The notes below the pieces were generated by a model, which ran no database searches, was not told where the DNA came from, and saw only the letters and a program-made list of their open reading frames with translations. The position numbers were made by a program, and so were the translations under genes. From the NCBI GenBank assembly GCA_036971715.1, contig JAVHJL010000001.1:1984001-2048000 (forward strand): 64,000 bases of DNA, read 5' to 3'. This document shows, in pieces, positions 20,123 to 30,703 of the stretch (the first letter of the stretch is position 1; the number at the start of each line of letters is the position of its first letter). This DNA is from Arthrobotrys musiformis (lineage: Eukaryota; Ascomycota; Orbiliomycetes; Orbiliales; Orbiliaceae).

Positions 20123-22636
20123 TCATACCAATCCCCCCAACTTACGCCGTATCCCGAAGGGGTCCAGCCTCAAATATCCAGCGCCGTCATTCCAGCTTAT
20201 TGACGTCGTAGTTAGTGCTTGCTTTCTTTTCTTCCCCTTTTTGGCTTTGCTCCGGTCCAATAGCTTAGCTTGTTTCTTACTTACAATTTTATCATCCTTC
20301 GCTATTCTCTTCCTAAGGTTTTCAAGCCCGCTGTTGGGGTTCCTTTTTGCCATGTTTTTCTCCCTTCTTGCTGCCTGGGAAGAGCCCACACTCCTTTTAT
20401 AGACCCCGAGGCAGCTAGAGGACCTGAGCCGGGCACAAGAGGACCCCCCGGCTATCCAAGGGTTTTCTCTAGCTTCTCCTCCGCTGTCCTCTGAACTGCC
20501 GCTCCACCATGGGTATGATTCTGGGTCATACCTCTTCTTGAGTTTACCGGCAGGAGCGATTTCAAGTGTTTTGTCGTTACCATTTGACCGAGGTTGAAAC
20601 TTTTGCTTTATTTTCTTGACGGGGATGACTTTACGCTGAAAAGCCAGCTTTATGGATTCCCAGACACTGGAGAACCTTGATCGGGGGGTGATATCTCGTT
20701 TTTGAGTCGGTGCAGGTGAAAACGCGCCCAGTACTCCGCTGATTATATGCCAAGCTGCATCGTGCCCTGGGTCGGGAACGGCGTTGCCGTCTTTATCCCT
20801 CCGTAGCATTTTGATCAATTCTGCGACGAAATCGCCATCATGGAGTTGAGTTGATCTAGGCGATATGCCACTGCTGGATTTATACTTGCGATTCTTGGTT
20901 TTCCCTTGGTCGAACCATTTACTTATGTTTTGGAGCCATGCGAGGACGTCGTTGGCGACATCGCGTTTTATGATCTCAGATTCGGATTGAGTCTCCTTGT
21001 CGATTGAGTCTACTATTCTTTTGAGGATGACTGTTGAGCTTTGGAGTCTTCTGACGTTCCATGGGAGCCTGCAGCCCTTCTGTCGTAGGCAAAACAGTTT
21101 CTTTTTCTTGTTGAGGTCTGAAGGGCTGACTACAGGGAGAGTGCTGTAACGCGTACGGCGTTCGAGATTTGTTTGCGGTTGGCGAACATCCTTCTGGAAT
21201 CTATTCTGTAGCTGCCGTAGAATCCACATTCTCATTCCACCGTGTTTTTTTTTGAGAAGCTCGGCGAGCAATCTGTAGAAGTAATCTGATGCGGAGTCCC
21301 GTCGTTTGATCGTGATTTCTTTGACTTCCTCTTTGACTTCTACCGTTACGCTTCTCTTGTGTCTAAAGTTTTCTTGCATGCGGAAGATAGTTACGATGAT
21401 ACGTTGGGAGACTTCATCTGCTCCTGGGGGGAGGACTTCGCGGACTTTCAGACTGATATCTGGCCATGCGTATGTGGAGGGGTTTGGGTCATCGGTATTA
21501 ATGACGCCGTCAGATAAGTGGCTGCGTTTTTCGGGACCTTCTGAGATCTCCTCGACAGGTGGGAATTCCGACCACCGCCTTCGCGTCGAGGCTGAGGGTA
21601 GGTTCCATTTCCACTCTTCGTCATCTTTAAATTGGAAGAGGGTTTGGAGGATTTGTTCTGTGACTTCTTGGGGGGATTGTCGGGATTGGAGGTCACGCTT
21701 GTATTTATTTTGGTAGAGTTTGAAGAGGCGGCGGATGACTTCGTCCTGGACTGGTTTTACATCCTTGGGTACTGAAACAGGCGCGCGACGTTCGAGGGGG
21801 TTGTGAACTTCAGTGCTGGTTCTGCTTAGGTCCTGTTGATCGTTGAGGGTGACGAGGATCTCTTCAAGAGCCTTGGCCCTTTTTTCATTGATAGAGCGGT
21901 GAGCTTTTAATAACGCTCCAGTCTCGCCCCGTTTCTGATTAGCCGGCTTGTTAACTTCACTCCAGCTCGAATCCCCAGAACTAGCATACTCATCGACAAA
22001 CCCAGAGTGTGCGGGATCGAAGATGAGTCGATAGTCGTTCGGAGAGCCTCCGCCAAAGCCATACCAGGCGTCGACCAATTCTTGGGAATCAGTACGCTTT
22101 GCGAGATTCCCTGAGGCCTTCCGGTCCCCACCGCTATGCGAGCGAGAGGTCCTGATGTGAGATCTTTTGGTGGGGAGAGACCTTTTTGAGAGGAGAGTCT
22201 CAAGTTCACCCATCCATTGGGCGACTTGCTCTGGTGGAACTTCAACGATATCCAGAAGAGTCTCTCCCTCAGAGTCAACAAGAGAACGGCGGTTCTTTAT
22301 GCTCTCACCGACAGGTGCAGCTTCTACAACCGGAGGGAACTCTTCAGGATCAATGATAGCAGGGCCAGGACCAGCAAGAATAGGCCAGCCACTGCTGACT
22401 ACAGCCCCATCACCTTTGTCCTCCTCCCCTGCTTTTTGTCCATCGACTAGCTTTGTAATATCAATGTTCGGAGTAGTTCCGCTACCCGTAGCCCCAGGGA
22501 TCTCCCAGGGATCCCCGCGCTTTGCTGGGTTTTGTTGTCCTGCAACTTCTGCGCCGTTATTATTCTCCGCAGGGACGGCAAGGGAAGCAATGGAGGAGGC
22601 AAGGGAGAGGATTGGAAGAATATTTGCGAGATACAT
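20123..22636 (-). CDS. Secreted Kex2-site-rich polyprotein-like protein, unknown family
   Basis: One uninterrupted frame encodes 837 residues, starting with a secretion signal (MYLANILPILSLASSIASLA) and an early AKR site at 40 that looks like a propeptide end. About 18 KR dipeptides are spread along the chain (for example 40, 152, 158, 181, 236, 253, 314, 371, 428, 445, 540, 558, 647, 702, 748, 765, 777 and 804), plus many RR and KK pairs. Between them lie helical units with a shared plan: about 297-314 (DEVIRRLFKLYQNKYKR), 323-338 (QEVTEQILQTLFQF) and 406-428 (DEVSQRIIVTIFRMQ...KR), with weaker echoes at 451-465, 560-575 and 601-612. Only four cysteines are present (C516, C522, C734, C742). 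The C-terminus is very basic (KAKKGKKRKQ). No known domain is recognised. Either it is processed into many amphipathic cationic peptides, or it is a basic matrix protein; the sequence cannot decide. Confidence 0.7.
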   Translation of the reverse strand: MYLANILPILSLASSIASLAVPAENNNGAEVAGQQNPAKRGDPWEIPGATGSGTTPNIDITKLVDGQKAGEEDKGDGAVVSSGWPILAGPGPAIIDPEEFPPVVEAAPVGESIKNRRSLVDSEGETLLDIVEVPPEQVAQWMGELETLLSKRSLPTKRSHIRTSRSHSGGDRKASGNLAKRTDSQELVDAWYGFGGGSPNDYRLIFDPAHSGFVDEYASSGDSSWSEVNKPANQKRGETGALLKAHRSINEKRAKALEEILVTLNDQQDLSRTSTEVHNPLERRAPVSVPKDVKPVQDEVIRRLFKLYQNKYKRDLQSRQSPQEVTEQILQTLFQFKDDEEWKWNLPSASTRRRWSEFPPVEEISEGPEKRSHLSDGVINTDDPNPSTYAWPDISLKVREVLPPGADEVSQRIIVTIFRMQENFRHKRSVTVEVKEEVKEITIKRRDSASDYFYRLLAELLKKKHGGMRMWILRQLQNRFQKDVRQPQTNLERRTRYSTLPVVSPSDLNKKKKLFCLRQKGCRLPWNVRRLQSSTVILKRIVDSIDKETQSESEIIKRDVANDVLAWLQNISKWFDQGKTKNRKYKSSSGISPRSTQLHDGDFVAELIKMLRRDKDGNAVPDPGHDAAWHIISGVLGAFSPAPTQKRDITPRSRFSSVWESIKLAFQRKVIPVKKIKQKFQPRSNGNDKTLEIAPAGKLKKRYDPESYPWWSGSSEDSGGEARENPWIAGGSSCARLRSSSCLGVYKRSVGSSQAARREKNMAKRNPNSGLENLRKRIAKDDKIVSKKQAKLLDRSKAKKGKKRKQALTTTSISWNDGAGYLRLDPFGIRRKLGGLV

Positions 22637-24542
22637 GATCGATTTGATTAGGAATATTGGTTATGCGGCCTGTGGGTCTTAAAAACCCCCCGCGGTTATG
22701 AGGTTGTCGTATTAAAGTGAGGAATTATACCATCCAGCGATAGAATAGAATATATGATAAGGCAATGCGAACAGTAATTAGGTGCGTTAAAAACTATTAT
22801 AATTTAAAGAGAATTCAAGAGCATTGAACTCGAAGTATTAAATGAGTGACGGAACAATTAGTAGAAAAATTTAAAAAGAAACACCACAAACGAACTACAG
22901 TAGAAAGGCAGTGTCAGACCGATAGTGACGAAGGACAAGAAGTGGACAAGATCGACGGGATGATACAATATATATATGTCTCCAGTTCTCTATAGTTATC
23001 ATGCACCCCTATGTACGTAGTGACTTCTCGTCTATAGCCAAGACATCACGCCCCAGAAACCCGGATTTCAGAACCCCGATGAGGCTCAGAAAGATTAATG
23101 ATAGCAGGCCGCTGCGTACGCATTGACCCTTTACCCCTCTTTCACGAAGGATCGGAAGCAATTGTGCTGACGAATTTCTCATAGTGGACCCAAAATTCTG
23201 GTCACACTAACGTATAACGGGAAACTTTTGATAATAACTAGGGGGCAAATCCAGATATCCTATAAAATCTTCAAGGCCCATGTCTAAGCCTTCGCTAAAG
23301 ACAGCCGAAACGTCGCGGGATATTCATCAAAATACGGTCTGTTATCTTGGGAATTAGAACAAACAAGGACGATATTACAGGACCGAAAAAGGAAAAGAAA
23401 ACGAATTAGTACGTAGGCCTCAGACTTTGCATATGCCGTGTCCTGAATGTGCAACTTAAACTAGGAATTGGCAGCATCTCTGCTGGTTCCTGCATTTACT
23501 GAAACAAAAGATCGCGGAGAGATAGGGTGGGGCGGACTATATTATCACTCGTGGTTTGAAGGCAGTGCCACAGCAGGACTACATATTGCCGCTGCAAGAA
23601 CGCCGTTTAAAGAAAGGTCGGCAGACTTTCTCCGTAGAGCTTTCCTATGGGGCAGACGAGTGTAAGCAATTGTGTGTTGGGAGTGTGGTCGTTATAAATT
23701 TGGGTGTTGAATAATCCCAGCCGTTGGCCGACTTGTGTGAGATCTGACATGCGGCATGCATAAGCGTCCTGCAGGGGAAGGTCTACTCTTAGCAGCAGCA
23801 AGTGCAAGTTTGGGTATTGAGGGCTACACAGTGCAGATTCGAGTGATCTTGAAACGCAGGGATTCGACGGTCAATTGAAATGTTCGTGCAAGTATCTAAC
23901 GAGCTTGGGAGGGTCCGGAGTCGGCGGAGGTACGGAGGTACAGGTCAGCACGGAGCGAGCGATAGTCGCAGGGGGCCGGTTCTATTTGCGGCCGGTCTTC
24001 TGGAGATATCATGTTGCGGGTCATATGATCATGGTTCCAAAAGTGCGTAGTTAGATACTCTCTTCATGATCAAGAGTGATTCGAAGGCGCAGTCTACGTT
24101 GGCCGAACTTATATTATTTATTTAAGGATATGCAGACGGTCAATTCAATCTTCTATCACTTTTAAACATTGTATATGATTAATGGCATTGGCTTCTGAAA
24201 CCATGCTATCAGAACTAAATTGTGACATCTCAACCACAATTGATAAGCAACAGGAAAGGATTCCACCGTTGAACGGGCTCGGCTATTGAACTTTAGACTT
24301 TAGGGTCTGTCGGATATCGGATACATGAAAGTTCGAACTAGGATTCCGATGATATCGGTTTCATCCCAGTGAGTAATCGGTAGTTCCTTTGATAGTCCTT
24401 GTGGAGTACCGCAAGTGTTTTATATATTCTGGTAAAAGCTCATTTAACTTCTTTGGTTTTCGAAAAAATTGATATCATTTCTGTAAAGCCTTCGACCAGC
24501 TTAACATAGCACCATCAGATCTCGAGCTGAAATCTCACAATA
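22637..24542. other. Gene-poor intergenic region
   Basis: This 1.9 kb region contains the promoter side of the 837-residue gene and the 3' flank of the surface protein gene. It is AT-rich in its first third. Short frames such as 23468-23665 have no features. I see no repeat, mobile element or RNA gene. Confidence 0.45.
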
Positions 24543-25599
24543 CTAGCATGGTACTCCAGCTTCTTGCGACGCTTGCCTTCCCGCTATCCTAGATATCCGA
24601 CGGAGCGCCGAAATTCCGATGACGACTCCAGCTATCGCTAGAATCAAGGCCGGTAACCCTATACCTAACCCTACTCCTAGTATAACTTTGTCGTTTTTGC
24701 TATTGCTTTCAGACGCGGTCGTTACCGTGGCTATTGGAAACTCCGTGGTCCTAGCTGTTGTGATTGTCGCTATTCCCTCTGGTCCAGTTGTGGTGTATGT
24801 AATCGTCTCCGTGTACGGTACCGCTGCGATATCCATGGTGGTTAGCTAGGTCGTATTTTATAAAATTATCGACTTTATCCAAAAGGACCTGTCTTCATCA
24901 ATCGGGAAGTGTATTTGGGGGCTCCGTACCTGGTGGAAAGTATGTGCTAACTATGTATTCCGTTGAAACGACCGTAGTACCACCACGGACCGTTGGGTCC
25001 GGTGCAGCCTGCGTTCCAATCGTCCCAACCGTCCTCACAGTTTCAGTCACATCTGGCTGAACTGCTGTTTTGGACCACGATTCCCTCGCGGCCTCTAAAT
25101 CAAACCCCCCACCGCAGATTGGCAGTGCCCTATCCGCATCTACCCCAGGCCGATAGTTCAGCGCAATGGTATTGTCAAAATAAGCCTGCGCATCGCCATT
25201 AACATATATACAAATAGCTGCGGCCAAATTCCTATCTTGTATTTGCCGTAAAGCGAAACAAGCACATATCTGCGTACCGGCGCCGATACGGGCGTCTGGG
25301 CCCTTGAGGCGAATACCGGTACCGTCGTAGATAGCGAAAGAGTCGGTAATATTCGTAAAGACCTCTGTGGCTGGCAGACAGAATGGAGCGTAAGTGTAGG
25401 ATTGGCGGTAGTAGTCTGCTGTGCCTAGGTTCCCACACAGGGGCTCATAGCGGATCGCTTGGTAACTCAGGCCTTCCCATCCTTGAATTGTGCTGCTACC
25501 ATCTCGTGATAGTAGGGTTAGAGTCGCCGCATAAATTGGGTTGAAAAATAGGAGGAAATGTAGCAGAAATATTCTGACTACGAAAGATAGGTAGCCCAT
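24543..25599 (-). CDS. Single-pass fungal surface protein, unknown ectodomain
   Basis: The model has 316 residues in two exons (25599-24930 and 24823-24543). It begins with a signal peptide (hydrophobic run to about residue 24, ending PIYA) and an ectodomain of about 180 residues with cysteines spaced as three likely disulfides (EPLCGN, APFCLP, ICACF, AICIY, PICGGG) and an N-x-T site. A Thr/Val/Pro-rich stalk follows, then one transmembrane helix (VILGVGLGIGLPALILAIAG) and a short basic cytosolic tail ending PC. The 106 nt intron ends at CGCAG (24824) with a branch-point match CTAAC about 15 nt before it; an ATG at 24836 therefore lies inside the intron and is not a separate start. The layout resembles wall sensors or adhesins. 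No family is recognised. Confidence 0.65.
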
Positions 25600-28276
25600 C
25601 GCACCTCCGGGAGTATATTACTACCTGTAAAACACCCTCGAGGGGCCTTGAACATAGCTGAAGACGCTGAGGGGCCCCGGCGTTTATAACGCCCTGACTA
25701 AGCTAGGCGATCGATGCGCATGTTATAAATCGCATTCATTTTCTCAATGTCCGAATTGGGACTTCCGACGAACGTTTTGCAGCCAAGAGTTAATAGTTGT
25801 TTGGAGGCTTGCAGAAAATCCTTCAGCCCGGTCTTGGTAGATCGCAAGTGCTTCAAATCCTTTGGTTTGGAGATTTGTCGCATTTAGTGGACAACTTTTA
25901 TTTGTTGAATTGTTCTGTGAGGAGAAGCCATGCATTCACGAATGTCGACAAAAAGGCCGGGCCAAATGCCAGAATTCGTTGTGTACTCCGCTTGGGAAAA
26001 CCTGAATCTACGAGATAGAAGTAGTGAGTTCCCGCTAACTCAATCGCAAAACACCGTCGATTTGGGCGCATCATATTTGCGGCTGAATTATATGCAGAGA
26101 CCGATTTTTGGCAGCCTGGGGTTGTTGTCCTAAGAAAAGCTCGCCATCGGGAATTTTATGAAGGCTGACATATAAGTGACCCTGGTTAATACGGTCTTCA
26201 ATATTATTGTTCGGCGTCAACTGTTATGTTCTTGCATTGTCGTCGCTGTCCATCGATCTGTGGACGCTGTAGACTTTTGAGGTGGCATGGTGTAACGGCT
26301 GCAGTTCTGACTAGTTAGTCGACTGATATCATCCCATACCGCCTTTCCAGCTCTAGAATAGGCTGTGGCAGACTTAGCTCATGCCATGGGATGATCCGAT
26401 TCGCTTTTGCACGTTCGCGTTCGTCGTGTGAGCACCCCCGTTTCAATGTCACAGCACCACTTATATAATTGGATTGTCCCAATTATATATCTTTAAATTC
26501 CATACGGCTCTTGCGTTTTTGCATGCACGAGGCGGGTGATGGTGATGATGATGATGCTCGATGGGAATAATTCCCGACCCTGGAAATGAGCATCGATGTC
26601 TCGAAGTTCCTGAAATTTGGCCTTGGCCATGCATTTTGGCATCAAATTTTATTTTTCCGGTGCATATAACATGCGTACTGTATCAGACAGTCTAGAAGCG
26701 TGGGTGGCGATGAGTGGAAGAGGTTCGAGGCCAAAAGCAATGCCGATGATAGGAATTGGGGCTATGTTGAGCACCCAAAAAACGTGGCAGCAGAGCGGTT
26801 GGACAAGGACCTTGCACAGTACCCTCAAGGGCCCCATCCGCCCAATGAACGACATGGTTAGTGCACCGGCTCCGCTGGATCATCACGAATGGAGTTAGAA
26901 TGTTCGAAGGTCGACCGGTTGACATTCCGAGACGATGGTTAGTCATTAGTGCATAGTATCTCCGGCCATATACTAGTAAGAGGTTAGTAGCAGTAGAAGA
27001 TGTAGTTAGTTGGAAGAAGAGTTGATTGATGTTGCATATTAATATTCGCTTCGACGCCCACAGCGACAGAGGAAGTAACTGAGTAACCTGTAAAGCCTCG
27101 AACCCGCTCTGATCCCAACGGCAACCGACCCCCCAACTACCAACTTGGGCAATTCTGCCCCAAACTTCAGAAACCTCCATCAGCCATCAGCCATCAACCA
27201 TCAACAACCATCTCCATCTTTACCCACAGACCCCGGCTGCCCCCCAGCCAAGTGGCCAAGTGCTGGTGCCTTCCCCCATCAGTTTTCGCGCCTGTTTCAA
27301 AGATAACGGACACAGGTCTCTGTAAGTACTCACCTGCTTGCTTGCCGGTACATGTACATGTACATGACTTGGGGTTCTCTGGGACAAGTCGACGACTCCA
27401 CTTCTGCACCACCACTAGCTAAGTACTTGGTTAGTGGCATGGCTATTGTTGACGTTAGTGTACCCCTGCTATGATACCCGTTTTAACGTTGCTCGTCCGC
27501 GAACAGGTCTGCGAACATACAGGCACACTTAGTCCATACATACATACATACATAGTACTTCTACATCAACCCGTCCACTACCACAAAAGACCTGATCTGG
27601 TCTACCAAATCACTACCGCCCAACCAGATTCTTTGCCGAACTCTGTCTCTTCTTCAACCCTCGCCGTCTCTCTCTAGTATCTCTATCTCTCGCTACGCCG
27701 TTCCAAAGGTGCAAGGACCTTGAGGGCATCCTTGGAGCATTTCCCACAGGCCACCAAGGCTGGCTAGCGGGCTGGAATAACTCAAAGACAAACGACCGAC
27801 CAAAATCGTACCAACCCGGCACTCAGCCAGGCTGACAGGGATTCTGCTGCACCTCCACCGCCGCTAAGGTCGGAAATCAAGTCGTTCTGACCATATTTAA
27901 CACGGCGGCACCCCACTCTCCCGTTGCACCATTCTACCATCTTCATCGCATCGGATATAAGTGTATATTCAATCGGCCCTCATTGTGTTTTTTTTGTCCT
28001 TTTGTCACTCACTCCATACCGTCGTTTATTAACTTTCGCTTGTATCCGTAGACGGGATTCTGGCGGTTTCTCTTTCTGCCAAACGGAAATATACCTCACA
28101 ACGACGGAACCTTTCGAAGGATTTCCCCAACAACAAAAACACAAAAACGAAGTACCAATTAGGATTCACAGCCTGACATCGACCTGACTTGGCCGGACGA
28201 AGGAGCCATAGGAAGTATATCTATACTCAACAAGGTTTCGGTCTAGGATCCTCGTCCACGTTTACCCCCTGTCAAG
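25600..28276. other. Large divergent intergenic region with simple repeats
   Basis: This 2.7 kb gap lies between divergently transcribed genes. It holds short simple repeats: a GAT/GTG run near 26536-26557, three overlapping GTACAT units at about 27350-27365, and a CATA run at about 27536-27553. The last 700 bp before the DUF7730 start are pyrimidine-rich, as in leaders of expressed fungal genes. A tRNA A-box-like string near 26287 has no partner B box. No gene is supported. Confidence 0.45.
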
Positions 28277-29395
28277 ATGGTTAGGCGAACTCGGACACGG
28301 AAGGTCATCAATGCTATCGGCTTCTGTATCTTCGTTCCCTTCGGCCTCGTTTGGATTTCTGGAGAGGCATTATACGAACTGGCAAAGGATGAGTCCAAAG
28401 TCCAAAGGAAGGTTTACGAAGAGAGGAAAAAATACAAGACCCGACGATCGCTGGCCCCTCCCGAACCGAAGAAACCGAAAATCAACTTTCCTCTGATTCC
28501 AAAAAAGGACGAAAAAGAAGTCGAATTGGGTGATCCGTACCCTCAACTTAAATCCAAACTCCTTCAGCTACCTGGCGAGATACGAGACCTCATCTACCAA
28601 TACGCACTCGGCGGCCACACGTTCCACATAATCAAACCCACAAATCGTTTACGACATGCTCGCTGCAAAACGCCTTTCCTTCCAGACAGCGACAGCAAGC
28701 TCTGGGCTTCTGGACCCGGAGCCGAATCCGACCATACTCGCGCTTGCATTCCACCCCCATACAACCGTGCCAGCACATACGAGAAACCAGAACGTGTCGA
28801 TAAGCTCGACATGTTTGTATTCTCTAGCGGGGCGTTGATTCGAAGCTGCCGTCGTGTCTACCTCGAAGCTTCCGACTACCTCTACTCCACGAACATGTTC
28901 TGCCTCAACACACTCGACATGTTGTTCCACCTACGCAATTCGATTTCCCCACGACACTTCAAGCTCATCAGACATCTCCAGATCACCCATCAAGTCACTC
29001 ACTTCGAGCAGTTCGTCTCTGAGCGTAAGGCCTCTCGAAAGATTCCGCTGTACCCTCCGTACGATAATCAAACATGGAGTGAAGTCTGGCGAATCATTTC
29101 TGAAGAAATGACCGGATTGAAAGACTTGAGGGTCCGTGCTTTTGGAGAGAATATCTCCATCCGAACAACTAGAGTCTGGAGATTGTGCATGCTGGAGGAA
29201 ATGCGAAAGGTTCGAGGATTAGACTACTTTTCCTTCGACTCGGATAATTTGTTTATGAAAAGAGGCAACTTGGACTATGCCGAGTGGGAAGACGACGTCA
29301 TTACGGCAAAGGAGCAGCTGAAGACTGAGGTCATGATGCCCAGGGAATCCGAGAAAACAGAAGTCAAAACCGCTGTTACTAAGGTGGAGCGGTGA
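28277..29395 (+). CDS. DUF7730 domain protein (F-box-like start, membrane anchor)
   Basis: This intronless gene encodes 372 residues. Near the N-terminus is a hydrophobic segment (VINAIGFCIFVPFGLVWISG), which probably anchors the protein in a membrane, followed by a basic linker with many Lys and Pro. The domain starts at about 94 with KLLQLPGEIRDLIYQYALGG, the F-box-like helix pair that opens fungal DUF7730 proteins, and continues with RSCRRVYLEASDYLYSTNMF and HFKLIRHLQI, which are the usual next blocks. Members are abundant in ascomycetes but without known function; roles in protein binding or ubiquitin ligase adaptors are guesses. The C-terminus is charged. It has a long pyrimidine-rich upstream region. 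Confidence 0.8.
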   Translation: MVRRTRTRKVINAIGFCIFVPFGLVWISGEALYELAKDESKVQRKVYEERKKYKTRRSLAPPEPKKPKINFPLIPKKDEKEVELGDPYPQLKSKLLQLPGEIRDLIYQYALGGHTFHIIKPTNRLRHARCKTPFLPDSDSKLWASGPGAESDHTRACIPPPYNRASTYEKPERVDKLDMFVFSSGALIRSCRRVYLEASDYLYSTNMFCLNTLDMLFHLRNSISPRHFKLIRHLQITHQVTHFEQFVSERKASRKIPLYPPYDNQTWSEVWRIISEEMTGLKDLRVRAFGENISIRTTRVWRLCMLEEMRKVRGLDYFSFDSDNLFMKRGNLDYAEWEDDVITAKEQLKTEVMMPRESEKTEVKTAVTKVER

Positions 29396-30703
29396 GCGCG
29401 ACGGTTAGGGACATCAGTCTTGACTGATAGTGCGATCGGCCTCTGCGAACACCAAGCAATCCCGCTGGTCAGGATGCAACCTGGCCAACCAACGCGACCG
29501 TTTATACTTTCGTTCTCGACCACCAACTATCCGTAGCCCTAGGGGCGTTTATATAACTACTCTAGAAACCTTTTCGGCCATTGTTCAGCTTAGGTACTTG
29601 GCCGCGCCGGCAGCAGGAATTCTACTTACACTTACGTCTTTCCTTTGTCCGTCTCCTAACGACCTTCCCCCCCAGTGTTTAGCGACCCTATAAAAGTTGT
29701 TTTACTTCATCTCTTGTCATCAGCCTTATAAATTGCGTACCCTTATTTTATATCGTGTGCAGATGGTGCATGGCAGTGCTGGAATTCGAGGTCCGGCGTT
29801 TCGGGTCAACTAATGCTTCTTTCATTTGCTTCCTGTTGTGTCTGGCGTTTCAGGGGACTGTTCTGCATTATATCGTTACACTTTCTCGCTTTTTCCCTAT
29901 ACAATTTCCTTCCTATTGTCAACCATCATAACTGTCAGCAAGGTGCATTTCCTGTTTATACTGCAGCTTTTGCTAGAAACCCCCACCTACTACACTACCG
30001 TCGAGCATCATCGTTTTGTGCTCTTGTCTTAGCGATTTTTGTTGCCCCCATGCACCAATCATAATTAGAACACCGAAGAATAAATAAAACTCTGCAATCG
30101 GCCTCTCGATTTTCCTTCACCTTAATTGATCATGGGCGAAGATCAGAGGCCCGAGGTTTTAAATTCGAATATATATACACATAGTCGAGCGTCTCGTATA
30201 CCGTAGTCCGTACACCGTATACTCAGGACAACGAAACACCGTTGTTCCAGGCTGACATGAATGTTAGCTTTACAGCCACCGAAAGTCAAACTAGCGAGTG
30301 AACACAACTGCGCAGCAATGTGCCAACGACATACTTAATCCCCACCAGCCCCCTGTACTCACCCTGGTTTTCCGACGGGGGTGAACTGGAGACCTCTCCA
30401 ATTCTGTGGCATCGACCAGGATAGCGCCGTCGTCACCTCTCAATGCGACTTCCAAAATAGCCAAACCGGGGCGGGGATATGGACCGAAGGGCCTGTCTGT
30501 CGACGGGTATATAACGAGCGATACATCCGTTCGGTCGGCCGACTCCCATAGATCCATAGCTAGAGCTCAGTATCCACAAGACGGTAATTTGACGTTGAAA
30601 GCTCTGTGTAACCAGCAACCACCTTCTCCCAACACTTTCATCCCATCTCGCCCACCAACCGACATCCAACCCCGCCACTACGTCCCACACACACAGCGTT
30701 GCG
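29396..30703. other. Intergenic region
   Basis: This 1.3 kb stretch lies between two plus-strand genes. Overlapping frames at 30291-30557 (-), 30406-30768 (+) and 30433-30759 (-) are open on both strands but show no family signature, and the last part must serve as promoter and leader for the hydrolase gene. Nothing else is recognised. Confidence 0.45.

Noticed and set aside
24543..24836. Separate small gene starting at the ATG at 24836
   Set aside because: The ATG lies between a branch point and an acceptor; splicing joins this frame to the upstream ectodomain and gives a complete surface protein.
26284..26345. tRNA-like A box (TGGTGTAACGG)
   Set aside because: No B box or acceptor stem is found at the right distance.
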